Below, in pieces: positions 32,950 to 39,596 of a stretch of DNA of 64,000 bases (within the stretch, counting starts at the first letter, position 1; each line of letters opens with the position of its first letter). Source of the stretch: Kitasatospora indigofera (GTDB lineage Bacteria > Actinomycetota > Actinomycetes > Streptomycetales > Streptomycetaceae); assembly GCF_014655955.1 (NCBI RefSeq), contig NZ_BNBO01000017.1, positions 1 to 64,000 of the forward strand, written 5' to 3'. The notes beneath the pieces are model-generated. The model was not told the DNA's origin, made no database searches, and saw only the letters and a list, made by a program, of their open reading frames with translations. Position numbers and translations under genes: made by a program.

Positions 32950-34422
32950 ATGTCCGAGGACGAGAAGAACCCCGCGCGGCAGGTCATCGCCGACTATGCA
33001 CAGGCGCACTTCCGGTACTTCCGCACCGCCGACGGGACCGTGTACGCGCAGCGCAACGGGCATCCCGTGGCCCGTCCGATCCGCTCCCAGGGCACCACGG
33101 GCAGCCATCGCCAGGAACTCATGGTCGGCCTGTTCAAGGACGGCATCGGCGTCTTCAATGGGTCCGCCCTCAAAGAGGCGTTGGACCTGATCGAGGCACT
33201 CGCCCTGTCCGAGGCGGTGCAGCCCGTCCACATCCGCGTCGCCCCCGGCTTCGACGGGGCGACGTGGCTGGACCTGGGCCGCGCCGACGGGAAGTCCGTG
33301 CGCATCCACCCCACCGGCTGGGACATCCTCACGCCGGACCCCCGGGAGGTGTGCTGGCGGCGCACCCAGCTGACCGGCGAACTGCCGCTGCCGGCCAAGG
33401 ACACCGACGGGAAGGGCATCGACCTGCTGTTCGGGCTGACGAACTTCGTCAACGCGGCGACCGAGTGCCTGGCCATCGCGTGGCTGATCGGCTGCCTCGG
33501 GCCGTCCGTGCCGGTCCCCGCCCCGTTCCTCACCGGCCCGCAGGGCGCCGGCAAGTCCACCGCCGGCCGGATGCTGGTGAGGATCGTCGAAGGCATGAGC
33601 GGCGACCTGCGCCGGGCACCCAAGGACGAGGAGAACCTGATCGCCGCCGTGGCCGCCGGATGGGTCACCGCCCTGGACAACCTCTCCCACATGACCCCCG
33701 ACCTCTCAGACGCCATGTGCTGCATCGTCACCGGCGCCGAGAGCGTCAAGCGCGCCCTGTTCACCGACGGGGACGTCCACCGCGCCGCCTACCGCCGCCC
33801 CCTGCTCCTGACCGGCATCGACGTCGGCGTCATCCGCCCCGACCTCGCGGAGCGCCTGCTGCCGTTGCGGCTGGAGCGGCCCCGCGTGCGGCGCACCGAG
33901 GCGGAACTGTGGGCGGACTACGAAGAGGCCCTGCCCGTCGTTCTCGGGTCCCTGCTCGACCTCACGGTCAAGGTCCGCGCCGCCGAGGCTGAGACCCCGA
34001 CCGATCTGCGAATGGCCGACTTTGCGCACCTGTGCGCGCAGCTGGACGCGGCGACCGGCCTGGGGGCGCTGGCCGCCTACCGGGCCGGCCTGGACGACCT
34101 GAACGACGACGTGATCGAGGGCGATCTCCTCGCGCAGACCGTCCTGCGGCACGCCGAGACCATCGCCCTGGGGGAGGCGCAGCGGATGACCTCAACCGAG
34201 TGGCTGCACTGCCTCAGCCGCGTCCACAGCGGCGACGAGCCGCGTTCCCTGCCCAAGGGGTGGCCGACCACCGGGAAGGTGCTCTCCGACCGGCTCAAGC
34301 GCCTTCAGCCGACGCTGGCCGCGCGCGGTGTCCTCATCGATACCGGTCGAACCATGAGGGGCCGCTACGTCGAAATGACCCGCCCGGCTACCGTGCCGCC
34401 GCACGAACAGCTGACGTTCTGA
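32950..34422 (+). CDS. Replication-associated P-loop ATPase/helicase
   Basis: A 490-residue protein. The central ATPase has Walker A FLTGPQGAGKST near residue 196 and a Walker B-like WVTALDNLS near residue 240, followed by RRPLLLTGIDVG. The N-terminal 180 residues resemble the helper domain of phage/plasmid primase-helicases, and the C-terminal part is helical with a likely winged helix. With the Prim-Pol it should unwind and prime the element's origin. It ends at a 19-bp stem terminator, and the iteron array follows. Confidence 0.75.
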   Translation: MSEDEKNPARQVIADYAQAHFRYFRTADGTVYAQRNGHPVARPIRSQGTTGSHRQELMVGLFKDGIGVFNGSALKEALDLIEALALSEAVQPVHIRVAPGFDGATWLDLGRADGKSVRIHPTGWDILTPDPREVCWRRTQLTGELPLPAKDTDGKGIDLLFGLTNFVNAATECLAIAWLIGCLGPSVPVPAPFLTGPQGAGKSTAGRMLVRIVEGMSGDLRRAPKDEENLIAAVAAGWVTALDNLSHMTPDLSDAMCCIVTGAESVKRALFTDGDVHRAAYRRPLLLTGIDVGVIRPDLAERLLPLRLERPRVRRTEAELWADYEEALPVVLGSLLDLTVKVRAAEAETPTDLRMADFAHLCAQLDAATGLGALAAYRAGLDDLNDDVIEGDLLAQTVLRHAETIALGEAQRMTSTEWLHCLSRVHSGDEPRSLPKGWPTTGKVLSDRLKRLQPTLAARGVLIDTGRTMRGRYVEMTRPATVPPHEQLTF

Positions 34423-34440
34423 CCCGTGCCGCGTTCGCCC

Positions 34441-34492
34441 GAACAGCAAGAGGAGCACCGCCCTCGCGCGGGGGGTGCTCCTCTTGCTGTTC
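34441..34492 (+). terminator. Strong hairpin ending the transfer-replication operon
   Basis: A perfect 19-bp stem (34441-34459 with 34474-34492) begins 18 bp after the ATPase stop and separates the operon from the iterons and xis-int. Confidence 0.8.
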
Positions 34493-34597
34493 GGCGAAGC
34501 CGCTCAAGGGTCGTGCCGCGCAGCGGCTCCCCTCTTGCCCTGAGGGGACCTGAACCGCAAGAGATACCGCCCTCTTTTTTCCTAAGTAGGAAGACGC

Positions 34598-34814
34598 TGC
34601 GTCATGTGCGTCATGCGGGCCGAAAAACGGGCCCTGACCTGCGGCTTCAAGCATGACGCAGACGACGGCCGCTGCGTCATCCTGCGTCATCTGCGTCATG
34701 GGTGCGTCATGCGATGACGCAGCCCATGACGCACCCATGACGCACCCCGGGGCCACTGCGTCATACAAAGCCCCAGGTCAGAGGCCCGAATGACGCTGAT
34801 GACGCAATGACGCA
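34598..34814. repeat. Iteron array: thirteen TGCGTCAT octamers, candidate replication origin
   Basis: TGCGTCAT occurs at 34598, 34607, 34673, 34683, 34692, 34703 and 34757; its complement ATGACGCA at 34653, 34714, 34726, 34737, 34799 and 34807; one variant (ATGACGCT) lies at 34790. That is thirteen exact copies in 217 bp, with inward-facing groups around 34712. The array lies between the replication genes and xis-int, a sensible place for an origin or for Xis/initiator binding. Confidence 0.8.
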
Positions 34815-34888
34815 GAAATCCCCACCTAGGACACACACGCCACGAGAAGCCCCCCGACCGCCCGCACCCTGCCGCAGGAGGACCGACC

Positions 34889-35077
34889 ATGACCACCGCC
34901 GTCCCCCAGGCCCTGACCGTCAAGGACGTCATGGCCGCGCTCCGCCTGAGCCGCAGCAAGGTCTACGACCTCATCCGCTCCAGGGCTCTGCCCAGCTTCA
35001 CCATCGGCCGCTGCCGGCGATTCGATCCCGCCGACGTGGCCGCCTACATGCGCCAGCGAATCGAGGAGAACCACTGA
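34889..35077 (+). CDS. xis: Excisionase (HTH_17 type)
   Basis: A 62-residue winged-helix protein: ALTVKDVMAALRLSRSKVYDLI forms the helix-turn-helix, and GRCRRFDPADVAAYM the wing and last helix. The CAGGAGG site precedes the ATG, and the stop overlaps the integrase ATG. Xis directs the integrase towards excision; the iteron array ends 75 bp upstream and might also bind it. Confidence 0.85.
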   Translation: MTTAVPQALTVKDVMAALRLSRSKVYDLIRSRALPSFTIGRCRRFDPADVAAYMRQRIEENH

Positions 35078-36279
35078 TGTCCAAGCGTGCCAATGGCGAA
35101 GGCAGCATCACTCGCCGCAAGGATGGCCTGTATCACGGTCGGGTCTATGTGACCACGACTGCCGGAGTACCCAAGCGCTTGTCCGTCTACGGCAAGACGC
35201 GCGAGGAGGTGCACGAGAAGATCACCGCGCTCCAGGCGCAGGACAACCAGGGGATTCCCACTCCGGACACGAACGTCAGGCTGTCGGAGTACCTGACGTA
35301 CTGGCTTGCCACGGTGGTCAGGGTCAACCGCCGACCGAAGACACACCAGGGCTACGAGAGTGTGGTTCGGGTCCACCTCATCCCCGGACTGGGCACGAAG
35401 AAGATCCGAACTCTTCGAGCGGCCGATGTCCGCACTTGGCTGGCCCGGGTGGCCGCCGCATGCCAGTGCTGCAAGAACGGGTGGGACGCAACCCGCCTGC
35501 ACCCGAGGTGCTGTGCGGTTGGCGAGTGCTGCGAAACCCGGCTCTCGCGCCGCATGGTCCAGTCGATTCACGCCGTCCTGCGGAACGCGCTCGAAAGCGC
35601 GGTAAGGGAGGAACTGATCCTGCGGAACGTCGCGAAGCTGGTGCAGGTACCAACGCCCGACTACAGCACAGGGAAGGGTCTCAGCGTGCCCCAGGCCCGG
35701 CTTCTGCTCAAAGCCGCCAGCACGGACCGCCTCCACGCGCTGTACGTCCTCGCCCTGGCGATGGGGTTGCGACGCGGTGAGCTGCTCGGGCTGCACTGGT
35801 CTGCTATCGACTTGGAGCGCGGCTCGCTGATCGTGTCGAGCAACCTTCAGCGCGTGGACGGGGCCTTGCAGCTCGGGCCGACCAAGACACTGTCCTCCCT
35901 TCGGACACTGCCACTGCCGCCGGTGGTGGTGACCGCCCTTCAGGGACACCGCGAAGCGCAAGCACAGGAACGGGTGGCGGCCGGCGATCGCTGGAAGGAC
36001 ACCGGTCTCGTGTTCACGAGTCGAGTCGGCACGGCCATCGAGCCGGACAACCTCCGGCGAAGCTGGTACCCGCTCCGGGACCGGCTTGGCCTCACGCTCC
36101 GGTTCCATGATCTCCGACACACCTGCGTGACTCTGCTGCTCGATCTTGGCGTGCCGCCCCACATCGTCCGGCAGATCGCCGGTCACAGCGACATCGGGGT
36201 CACGATGAAGGTCTACGCCCACGCCTCGCTGGACGAGCAGCGAAAGGCCCTGGGCTCGCTCAGCGACCGGCTCTCCTGA
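35077..36279 (+). CDS. int: Tyrosine recombinase (integrase)
   Basis: A 400-residue site-specific recombinase that joins the element to the tRNA-Phe gene. An AP2-like arm-binding N-terminus (KRANGEGSITRRKDGLYHGRVY) is followed by a core-binding domain containing a Cys-rich insertion (seven Cys at about 129-151) seen in other AICE integrases, and the catalytic domain: Arg in LRRGELLGL, HDLRHT, GHSD and the nucleophile Tyr in MKVYAHAS. It is intact and ends 77 bp from the attachment repeat. Confidence 0.93.
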   Translation: MSKRANGEGSITRRKDGLYHGRVYVTTTAGVPKRLSVYGKTREEVHEKITALQAQDNQGIPTPDTNVRLSEYLTYWLATVVRVNRRPKTHQGYESVVRVHLIPGLGTKKIRTLRAADVRTWLARVAAACQCCKNGWDATRLHPRCCAVGECCETRLSRRMVQSIHAVLRNALESAVREELILRNVAKLVQVPTPDYSTGKGLSVPQARLLLKAASTDRLHALYVLALAMGLRRGELLGLHWSAIDLERGSLIVSSNLQRVDGALQLGPTKTLSSLRTLPLPPVVVTALQGHREAQAQERVAAGDRWKDTGLVFTSRVGTAIEPDNLRRSWYPLRDRLGLTLRFHDLRHTCVTLLLDLGVPPHIVRQIAGHSDIGVTMKVYAHASLDEQRKALGSLSDRLS

Positions 36280-36282
36280 GCC

Positions 36283-36303
36283 GTTGGCGTAACCGTTGGC
36301 GTA
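36283..36303 (+). promoter_or_regulatory. Candidate integrase arm sites, right end (two GTTGGCGTA)
   Basis: GTTGGCGTA at 36283-36291 and 36295-36303, 12 bp apart, mirrors the pair at 20944-20964 in sequence, spacing and orientation. They follow the integrase stop directly, 53 bp from the attachment core. Confidence 0.55.
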
Positions 36304-36313
36304 GCTGACAGCA

Positions 36314-36349
36314 AAAGGCCCCCGGTGAGATCACTCACCGGGGGCCTTT
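36314..36349 (-). terminator. Terminator of the tRNA operon supplied by the element
   Basis: A 16-bp stem (36314-36329 with 36334-36349), loop ATCA, followed on the minus strand by TTTTGC. It now ends the Glu-Asp-Phe tRNA transcript and probably also stops int transcription. Confidence 0.75.
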
Positions 36350-36355
36350 GTGCTG

Positions 36356-36411
36356 TTCAGCAGCTGTGGCCAGGGCCGGGGTCGAACCGGCGACCTTCCG
36401 CTTTTCAGGCG
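36356..36411. repeat. Right attachment site (56-bp direct repeat)
   Basis: Identical to 20796-20851. It overlaps the 3' half of the intact tRNA-Phe gene, so integration at this site leaves the tRNA functional. Confidence 0.92.
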
Positions 36412-36440
36412 GACGCTCGTACCAACTGAGCTACCTGGCC
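36367..36440 (-). tRNA. tRNA-Phe (GAA)
   Basis: A full cloverleaf on the minus strand: acceptor GGCCAGG with CCTGGCC, D-loop AGCTCAGTTGGTA, anticodon loop CTGAAAA with anticodon GAA, and T-loop GGTTCGACC. CCA is not encoded. It is the integration target of the element. Confidence 0.95.
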
Positions 36441-36467
36441 GTACTGCACCGTCCCTTGCGGGACGAG

Positions 36468-36541
36468 CGATCCTGACGGGACTTGAACCCGCGACCTCCA
36501 CCTTGACAGGGTGGCGAGCTAACCAACTGCTCCACAGGACC
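36468..36541 (-). tRNA. tRNA-Asp (GTC)
   Basis: Cloverleaf on the minus strand with acceptor GGTCCTG paired to CAGGATC (one G-U), anticodon loop CTGTCAA (anticodon GTC), T-loop GGTTCAAGTC and discriminator G. It is the middle gene of a three-tRNA operon. Confidence 0.95.
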
Positions 36542-36599
36542 TCGTGCGGATCTCATCCGCCTCGGCTTCTCGCGATGCCGACTTTACTACGTTACTACG

Positions 36600-36672
36600 T
36601 GCCCCCAACGGGATTCGAACCCGTGCTACCGCCTTGAAAGGGCGGCGTCCTGGGCCACTAGACGATGAGGGC
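36600..36672 (-). tRNA. tRNA-Glu (TTC)
   Basis: Cloverleaf on the minus strand with acceptor GCCCTCA/TGGGGGC, anticodon loop CTTTCAA (anticodon TTC), T-loop GGTTCGAATC and discriminator A. It is the first gene of the operon. Confidence 0.95.
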
Positions 36673-36720
36673 TTGCGGCCTGTCCGGTTCTGAAGTTTCC
36701 AGCGTTCGGGGACGTCGAGA

Positions 36721-36749
36721 AGCATATGGGATGCCGGGCGGATCGCCAA
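36721..36749 (-). promoter_or_regulatory. Promoter of the Glu-Asp-Phe tRNA operon
   Basis: On the minus strand TTGGCG (36744-36749) and TATGCT (36721-36726) are 17 bp apart, about 50 bp before tRNA-Glu, the expected place and form for a vegetative promoter. Confidence 0.55.
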
Positions 36750-36793
36750 AACGGTTTCGTCCGGTCAGGCGTGGCGCGGGTTCCGGGGGGCTT

Positions 36794-36824
36794 CCCGGCC
36801 GCCGGGGACCGGCCGGCGGCCGGG
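36794..36824 (-). terminator. Hairpin after the metallopeptidase gene
   Basis: Perfect 12-bp arms (36794-36805 and 36813-36824) lie 15 bp beyond the leftward metallopeptidase stop. Confidence 0.55.
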
Positions 36825-36838
36825 GCGTCCGGTCCGGC

Positions 36839-37186
36839 TCAGGACCAGCCGAGCTCGTCCAGCTCGTGGTCGTCGAAGCCGAAGTGGTGGGCGACCTCGT
36901 GGATCACCGTGGTGCGGACCTCGGCCACCACGTCCTCGCGGCTGTCGCACTGCCGCAGGGTCGGGCCGCGGTAGACGATGATCCGGTCCGGCAGGACGCC
37001 GGCGTACCACTCGCCGCGTTCGGTCAGGGGCGTGCCCTCGTAGAGGCCGAGGAGGTCCGGGGCGGTCGGGTCGGGTTCGTCCTCGACGAAGACGGCGACG
37101 TTGTCCATCATGGCCGCGAGCTTCGGGGGGATCTGGTCGAGGGCGTCGCTCACGAGCAGCTCGAAGTCTTCCCGGGTCATCTCCAC
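36839..37186 (-). CDS. Minimal zincin metallopeptidase family protein
   Basis: A 115-residue protein with the zinc-protease motif HEVAHHFGFDDHELDELGW near the C-terminus: two His and Glu of HEVAH plus a later Asp/His, as in the small metallopeptidase family (DUF1025/PF06262) widespread in actinobacteria. The N-terminal half, LVSDALDQIPPKLAAMMDNVAVFVED, matches the usual start. Its substrates are unknown. It stands alone, divergent from crcB, with a hairpin after it. Confidence 0.88.
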   Translation of the reverse strand: MEMTREDFELLVSDALDQIPPKLAAMMDNVAVFVEDEPDPTAPDLLGLYEGTPLTERGEWYAGVLPDRIIVYRGPTLRQCDSREDVVAEVRTTVIHEVAHHFGFDDHELDELGWS

Positions 37187-37249
37187 GGTTCATTGTCGGC
37201 TCTGGGGTGACGCGGTGCCAGGTCATCGGCCCAGGTGTTTCATGGGGTC

Positions 37250-37768
37250 ATGAGTTCGGAGCGGACCTTGCGGCCGAAGGCCGGGAGCAGGAGCGGGAGC
37301 GGTGACGGCGCGGTGCGCCGGCCACCGGTGCTGCGCGGGCAGTGGCCGGCGGTGGGGGTGGTCGCGGCGGGCGGCGCGCTCGGGGCCTCGGCGCGCTACG
37401 GGGCGGGGCTGTGGTGGCCGACCGGCGGGGCGGAGCAGTTCCCGTGGACGACGCTGCTGGTGAACGTGGCCGGCTGCGCGGTGATCGGGGTCTTCCTGGT
37501 GGCGGTGACCGAGGGCCGGCCGGTGCATCCGCTGGTCCGCCCGTTCTTCGGCACGGGGGTGCTGGGCGGGTTCACCACCTTCTCGACGTACGCGGTGGAC
37601 GTCCACCGGCTGTTCGACGAGGGCCGGCCCGGCCCGGCGGTGGCCTACCTGGGGCTGACGCTGCTGGCCGCGCTCGGCGCGGTCGCGGTGGCCGCCGGCC
37701 TCACCCGGTGGCTGATCCGCCGCCCGGCCCGCGGCCGGTCCGGCCCGGCGGGCGGGGGCGCGCGGTGA
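37250..37768 (+). CDS. crcB: Fluoride channel subunit CrcB/Fluc, first copy
   Basis: A 172-residue membrane protein with four segments. It carries GGALGASARYG at about 46-56, LLVNVAGCAVIGVF and GTGVLGGFTTFSTYAVD; the asparagine and the FTTFST track are the fluoride pore. A charged 30-residue N-terminal extension precedes the fold. ATG 37250 is used here; GTG 37235 is in frame. The gene overlaps the DUF190 gene by four bases, forming a three-gene fluoride-export operon with two non-identical subunits. Confidence 0.9.
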   Translation: MSSERTLRPKAGSRSGSGDGAVRRPPVLRGQWPAVGVVAAGGALGASARYGAGLWWPTGGAEQFPWTTLLVNVAGCAVIGVFLVAVTEGRPVHPLVRPFFGTGVLGGFTTFSTYAVDVHRLFDEGRPGPAVAYLGLTLLAALGAVAVAAGLTRWLIRRPARGRSGPAGGGAR

Positions 37769-38142
37769 GCCGGCTGGTGGGTGCGGCCCTGCGGCTGACC
37801 GTGGTCGTCGGCGAGTACGACACCTGGCACCACCGGCCGCTGTACAGCGAGGTCGTCCACCGGGCGCACGCGGCCGGCCTGGCCGGGGCGAGCGTGTTCC
37901 GGGGCGTCGAGGGGTTCGGGGCCTCGTCGCTGATCCACACCTCCCGGCTGCTGTCGCTCGGGGAGGACCTGCCGGTGGCGGTGGTGATCGTCGACACCGA
38001 GGAGCGGGTGCGGGCCTTCCTGCCGGAGCTGGACGAGCTGGCCCCGGAGGGGCTGGTCACACTGGAGCGCTGCGAGGTGCTCCTCCCCCGGCCGCCGGGG
38101 GCCGGCGGGCCGGGGGCCGATGCCGAGGGGGAGCGCGGATGA
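37765..38142 (+). CDS. DUF190 family PII-like protein
   Basis: A 125-residue soluble protein: LTVVVGEYDTWHHRPLYSEVVHRAHAAGLAGASVFRG in parts, then SLGEDLPVAVVIVDTEERV, the DUF190 signature. The fold is related to PII/CutA trimers. In many bacteria it is encoded between or beside crcB genes, as here, and is presumed to regulate or assist fluoride export. The GTG overlaps the first crcB stop, and its own stop overlaps the second crcB ATG. Confidence 0.85.
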   Translation: MSRLVGAALRLTVVVGEYDTWHHRPLYSEVVHRAHAAGLAGASVFRGVEGFGASSLIHTSRLLSLGEDLPVAVVIVDTEERVRAFLPELDELAPEGLVTLERCEVLLPRPPGAGGPGADAEGERG

Positions 38143-38513
38143 ACTGGCTGCTGGTGGTGGCGGGGGCGGTGGTCGGCGCGCCGCTGCGGTACCTGACCGA
38201 CCGGGCCGTCCAGGCGCGGCACGACTCGGTCTTCCCGTGGGGCACCTTCGTGGTCAACGTGGCCGGCTGCCTGGTGCTCGGACTGCTGACCGGCGCGGTC
38301 GCGGCCGGGGCGGCGTCCTCACGGCTGCAACTGCTGCTCGGCACCGGGCTGTGCGGGGCGCTGACCACGTACTCGACCTTCTCGTACGAGACCCTGCGGC
38401 TGGCCGAGGGCGGGGTCCGGCGGTACGCGCTGGCGAATGTCGCGGGCAGCATCGCGGCCGGGCTGGCCGCGGTGTACGCGGGCACGGGGCTGGCGCACGC
38501 CCTCTGGGGCTGA
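38139..38513 (+). CDS. crcB: Fluoride channel subunit CrcB/Fluc, second copy
   Basis: A 124-residue, four-segment membrane protein: WLLVVAGAVVGAPLRYLTD, TFVVNVAGCLVLGLL with the pore Asn, GTGLCGALTTYSTFSYE and a last segment ending at HALWG. Length and motifs are those of a classic Fluc subunit. Paired with the longer copy upstream it may form a heterodimer of opposite topologies. No fluoride riboswitch is visible before the operon. Confidence 0.92.
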   Translation: MNWLLVVAGAVVGAPLRYLTDRAVQARHDSVFPWGTFVVNVAGCLVLGLLTGAVAAGAASSRLQLLLGTGLCGALTTYSTFSYETLRLAEGGVRRYALANVAGSIAAGLAAVYAGTGLAHALWG

Positions 38514-38700
38514 GGCCCGGGCGGAGGGGCGCGGGCGGGCCGGCGGGCGCGCCGGAGGGTGCGCCGGGTTGCGCCGAGCGGATGGCCGGCGCGGCGTTGG
38601 TGGCCGGGCGCCCGTGTCCCCGTCGGCCGGAGCGCGTTGGGCACCGGAAACGGCCGTGCGCAGCGGGCGGCCGCGGTGGGGCGGCAGGAGAGGGAACTCG

Positions 38701-39402
38701 GTGACTGCGGTGCGTTCGGTGCGTTCGGTCCAGGCGGTTCGTGCGATGGAGGCGGGTGCGGTCCGGCCGGGTCGCGTGCCCAGGGCGTCGGCGGTGCGGG
38801 TGACGGCCCCCCGGGCCCGCCGGCTGCGGGCGGGCGCGGTCCGTGCGGCGGCCGCGCTGGCGGTGGCGGGCCTGGGGCTGACCGGCTGCATGTCGGTCGG
38901 CCCCAGCTCGGACCAGAAGGGCGGGTCGCTGCCGGTCGGTTCGGCCGGTACGGCGGGACGGAGCGGTGCGGCGGGCGGCGCGGCGGGCGGGGGCCACGCC
39001 GGCCCGGGGCGGACCGAGCGTCCGACGGCGGTGCAGGCGGACGGGGCGATGTCGCCCGCCGCGTCCGTACCGGGCGAGCCCTTGCCGGCGGTGCCGGGTG
39101 CGGCGCCGGCGGGCGTGGTCGTGGTGCCCGGGAGCGGGGCCGAGCCGGAGCGGACGGGCCCGGCGGCGAGCCCCGGGGCCGGTGGCGCCCTCTCCCCGGC
39201 GCCCACGGCGGGCGGCGGCCCGGGCGGCTCCGGTGCCACGGGCGGCGGTGCGGGAAGCCCGGCGGCCAGCCCCACCGCCCCGCCCCAGCCGTCACCCGCG
39301 CCGGACCACACCACGACGGCCCCGTCGGCCACGTCCGCCCCGCAGCCCTCGCCCAGTAACTCCGGATCGTCGGCGCCGACCCAGGCAACGAGCGGCCATT
39401 AG
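38701..39402 (+). CDS. Putative lipoprotein of low-complexity composition
   Basis: A 233-residue protein with a long basic N-terminus, a hydrophobic stretch and a lipobox LTGC at about residues 57-60, where lipid attachment would occur. The rest is Pro/Ala/Gly/Ser/Thr-rich with no domain, like a cell-wall-spanning stalk. The GTG has GAGAGGGAA upstream; a later start nearer the signal sequence is possible. Function unknown. Confidence 0.55.
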   Translation: MTAVRSVRSVQAVRAMEAGAVRPGRVPRASAVRVTAPRARRLRAGAVRAAAALAVAGLGLTGCMSVGPSSDQKGGSLPVGSAGTAGRSGAAGGAAGGGHAGPGRTERPTAVQADGAMSPAASVPGEPLPAVPGAAPAGVVVVPGSGAEPERTGPAASPGAGGALSPAPTAGGGPGGSGATGGGAGSPAASPTAPPQPSPAPDHTTTAPSATSAPQPSPSNSGSSAPTQATSGH

Positions 39403-39596
39403 CGGCCTGGCCAGGGCATTTGCCTATGATCCCGAGGTTCGTCTATGGTAGTAGATCGTTACTTTGAACCATTTGCTTGGCGCCCTATTCCCATCTGGCG
39501 CCCTTGGCGCGTTCCGGCGATCCGTGGCTGACCGCATAGAGGCGGTTGAGACCAGAACCCCGGACTTAGGCGCGTGCCACTTCCGGAAGGTTTTGC

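Larger units (their letters stand above)
20796..36411 (+). mobile_element. Actinomycete integrative and conjugative element (AICE) in tRNA-Phe
   Basis: A 56-bp perfect direct repeat (20796-20851 and 36356-36411) bounds a 15.56 kb element. The right copy is the 3' half of an intact tRNA-Phe gene; the left copy is the displaced 3' half. Inside are all AICE modules: xis-int at the right end, a Prim-Pol and ATPase replication pair (so the RepPP rather than RepSA class), an FtsK-type TraB for double-stranded DNA transfer, SpdB-like spread protein, WhiB, RRQL protein and a GntR/KorSA-type repressor. Every key gene appears full length, so the element is probably functional. Confidence 0.93.

Noticed and set aside
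37187..37249. Fluoride riboswitch before crcB
   Set aside because: The spacer is only about 60 bp and shows none of the conserved crcB-motif pseudoknot sequence.
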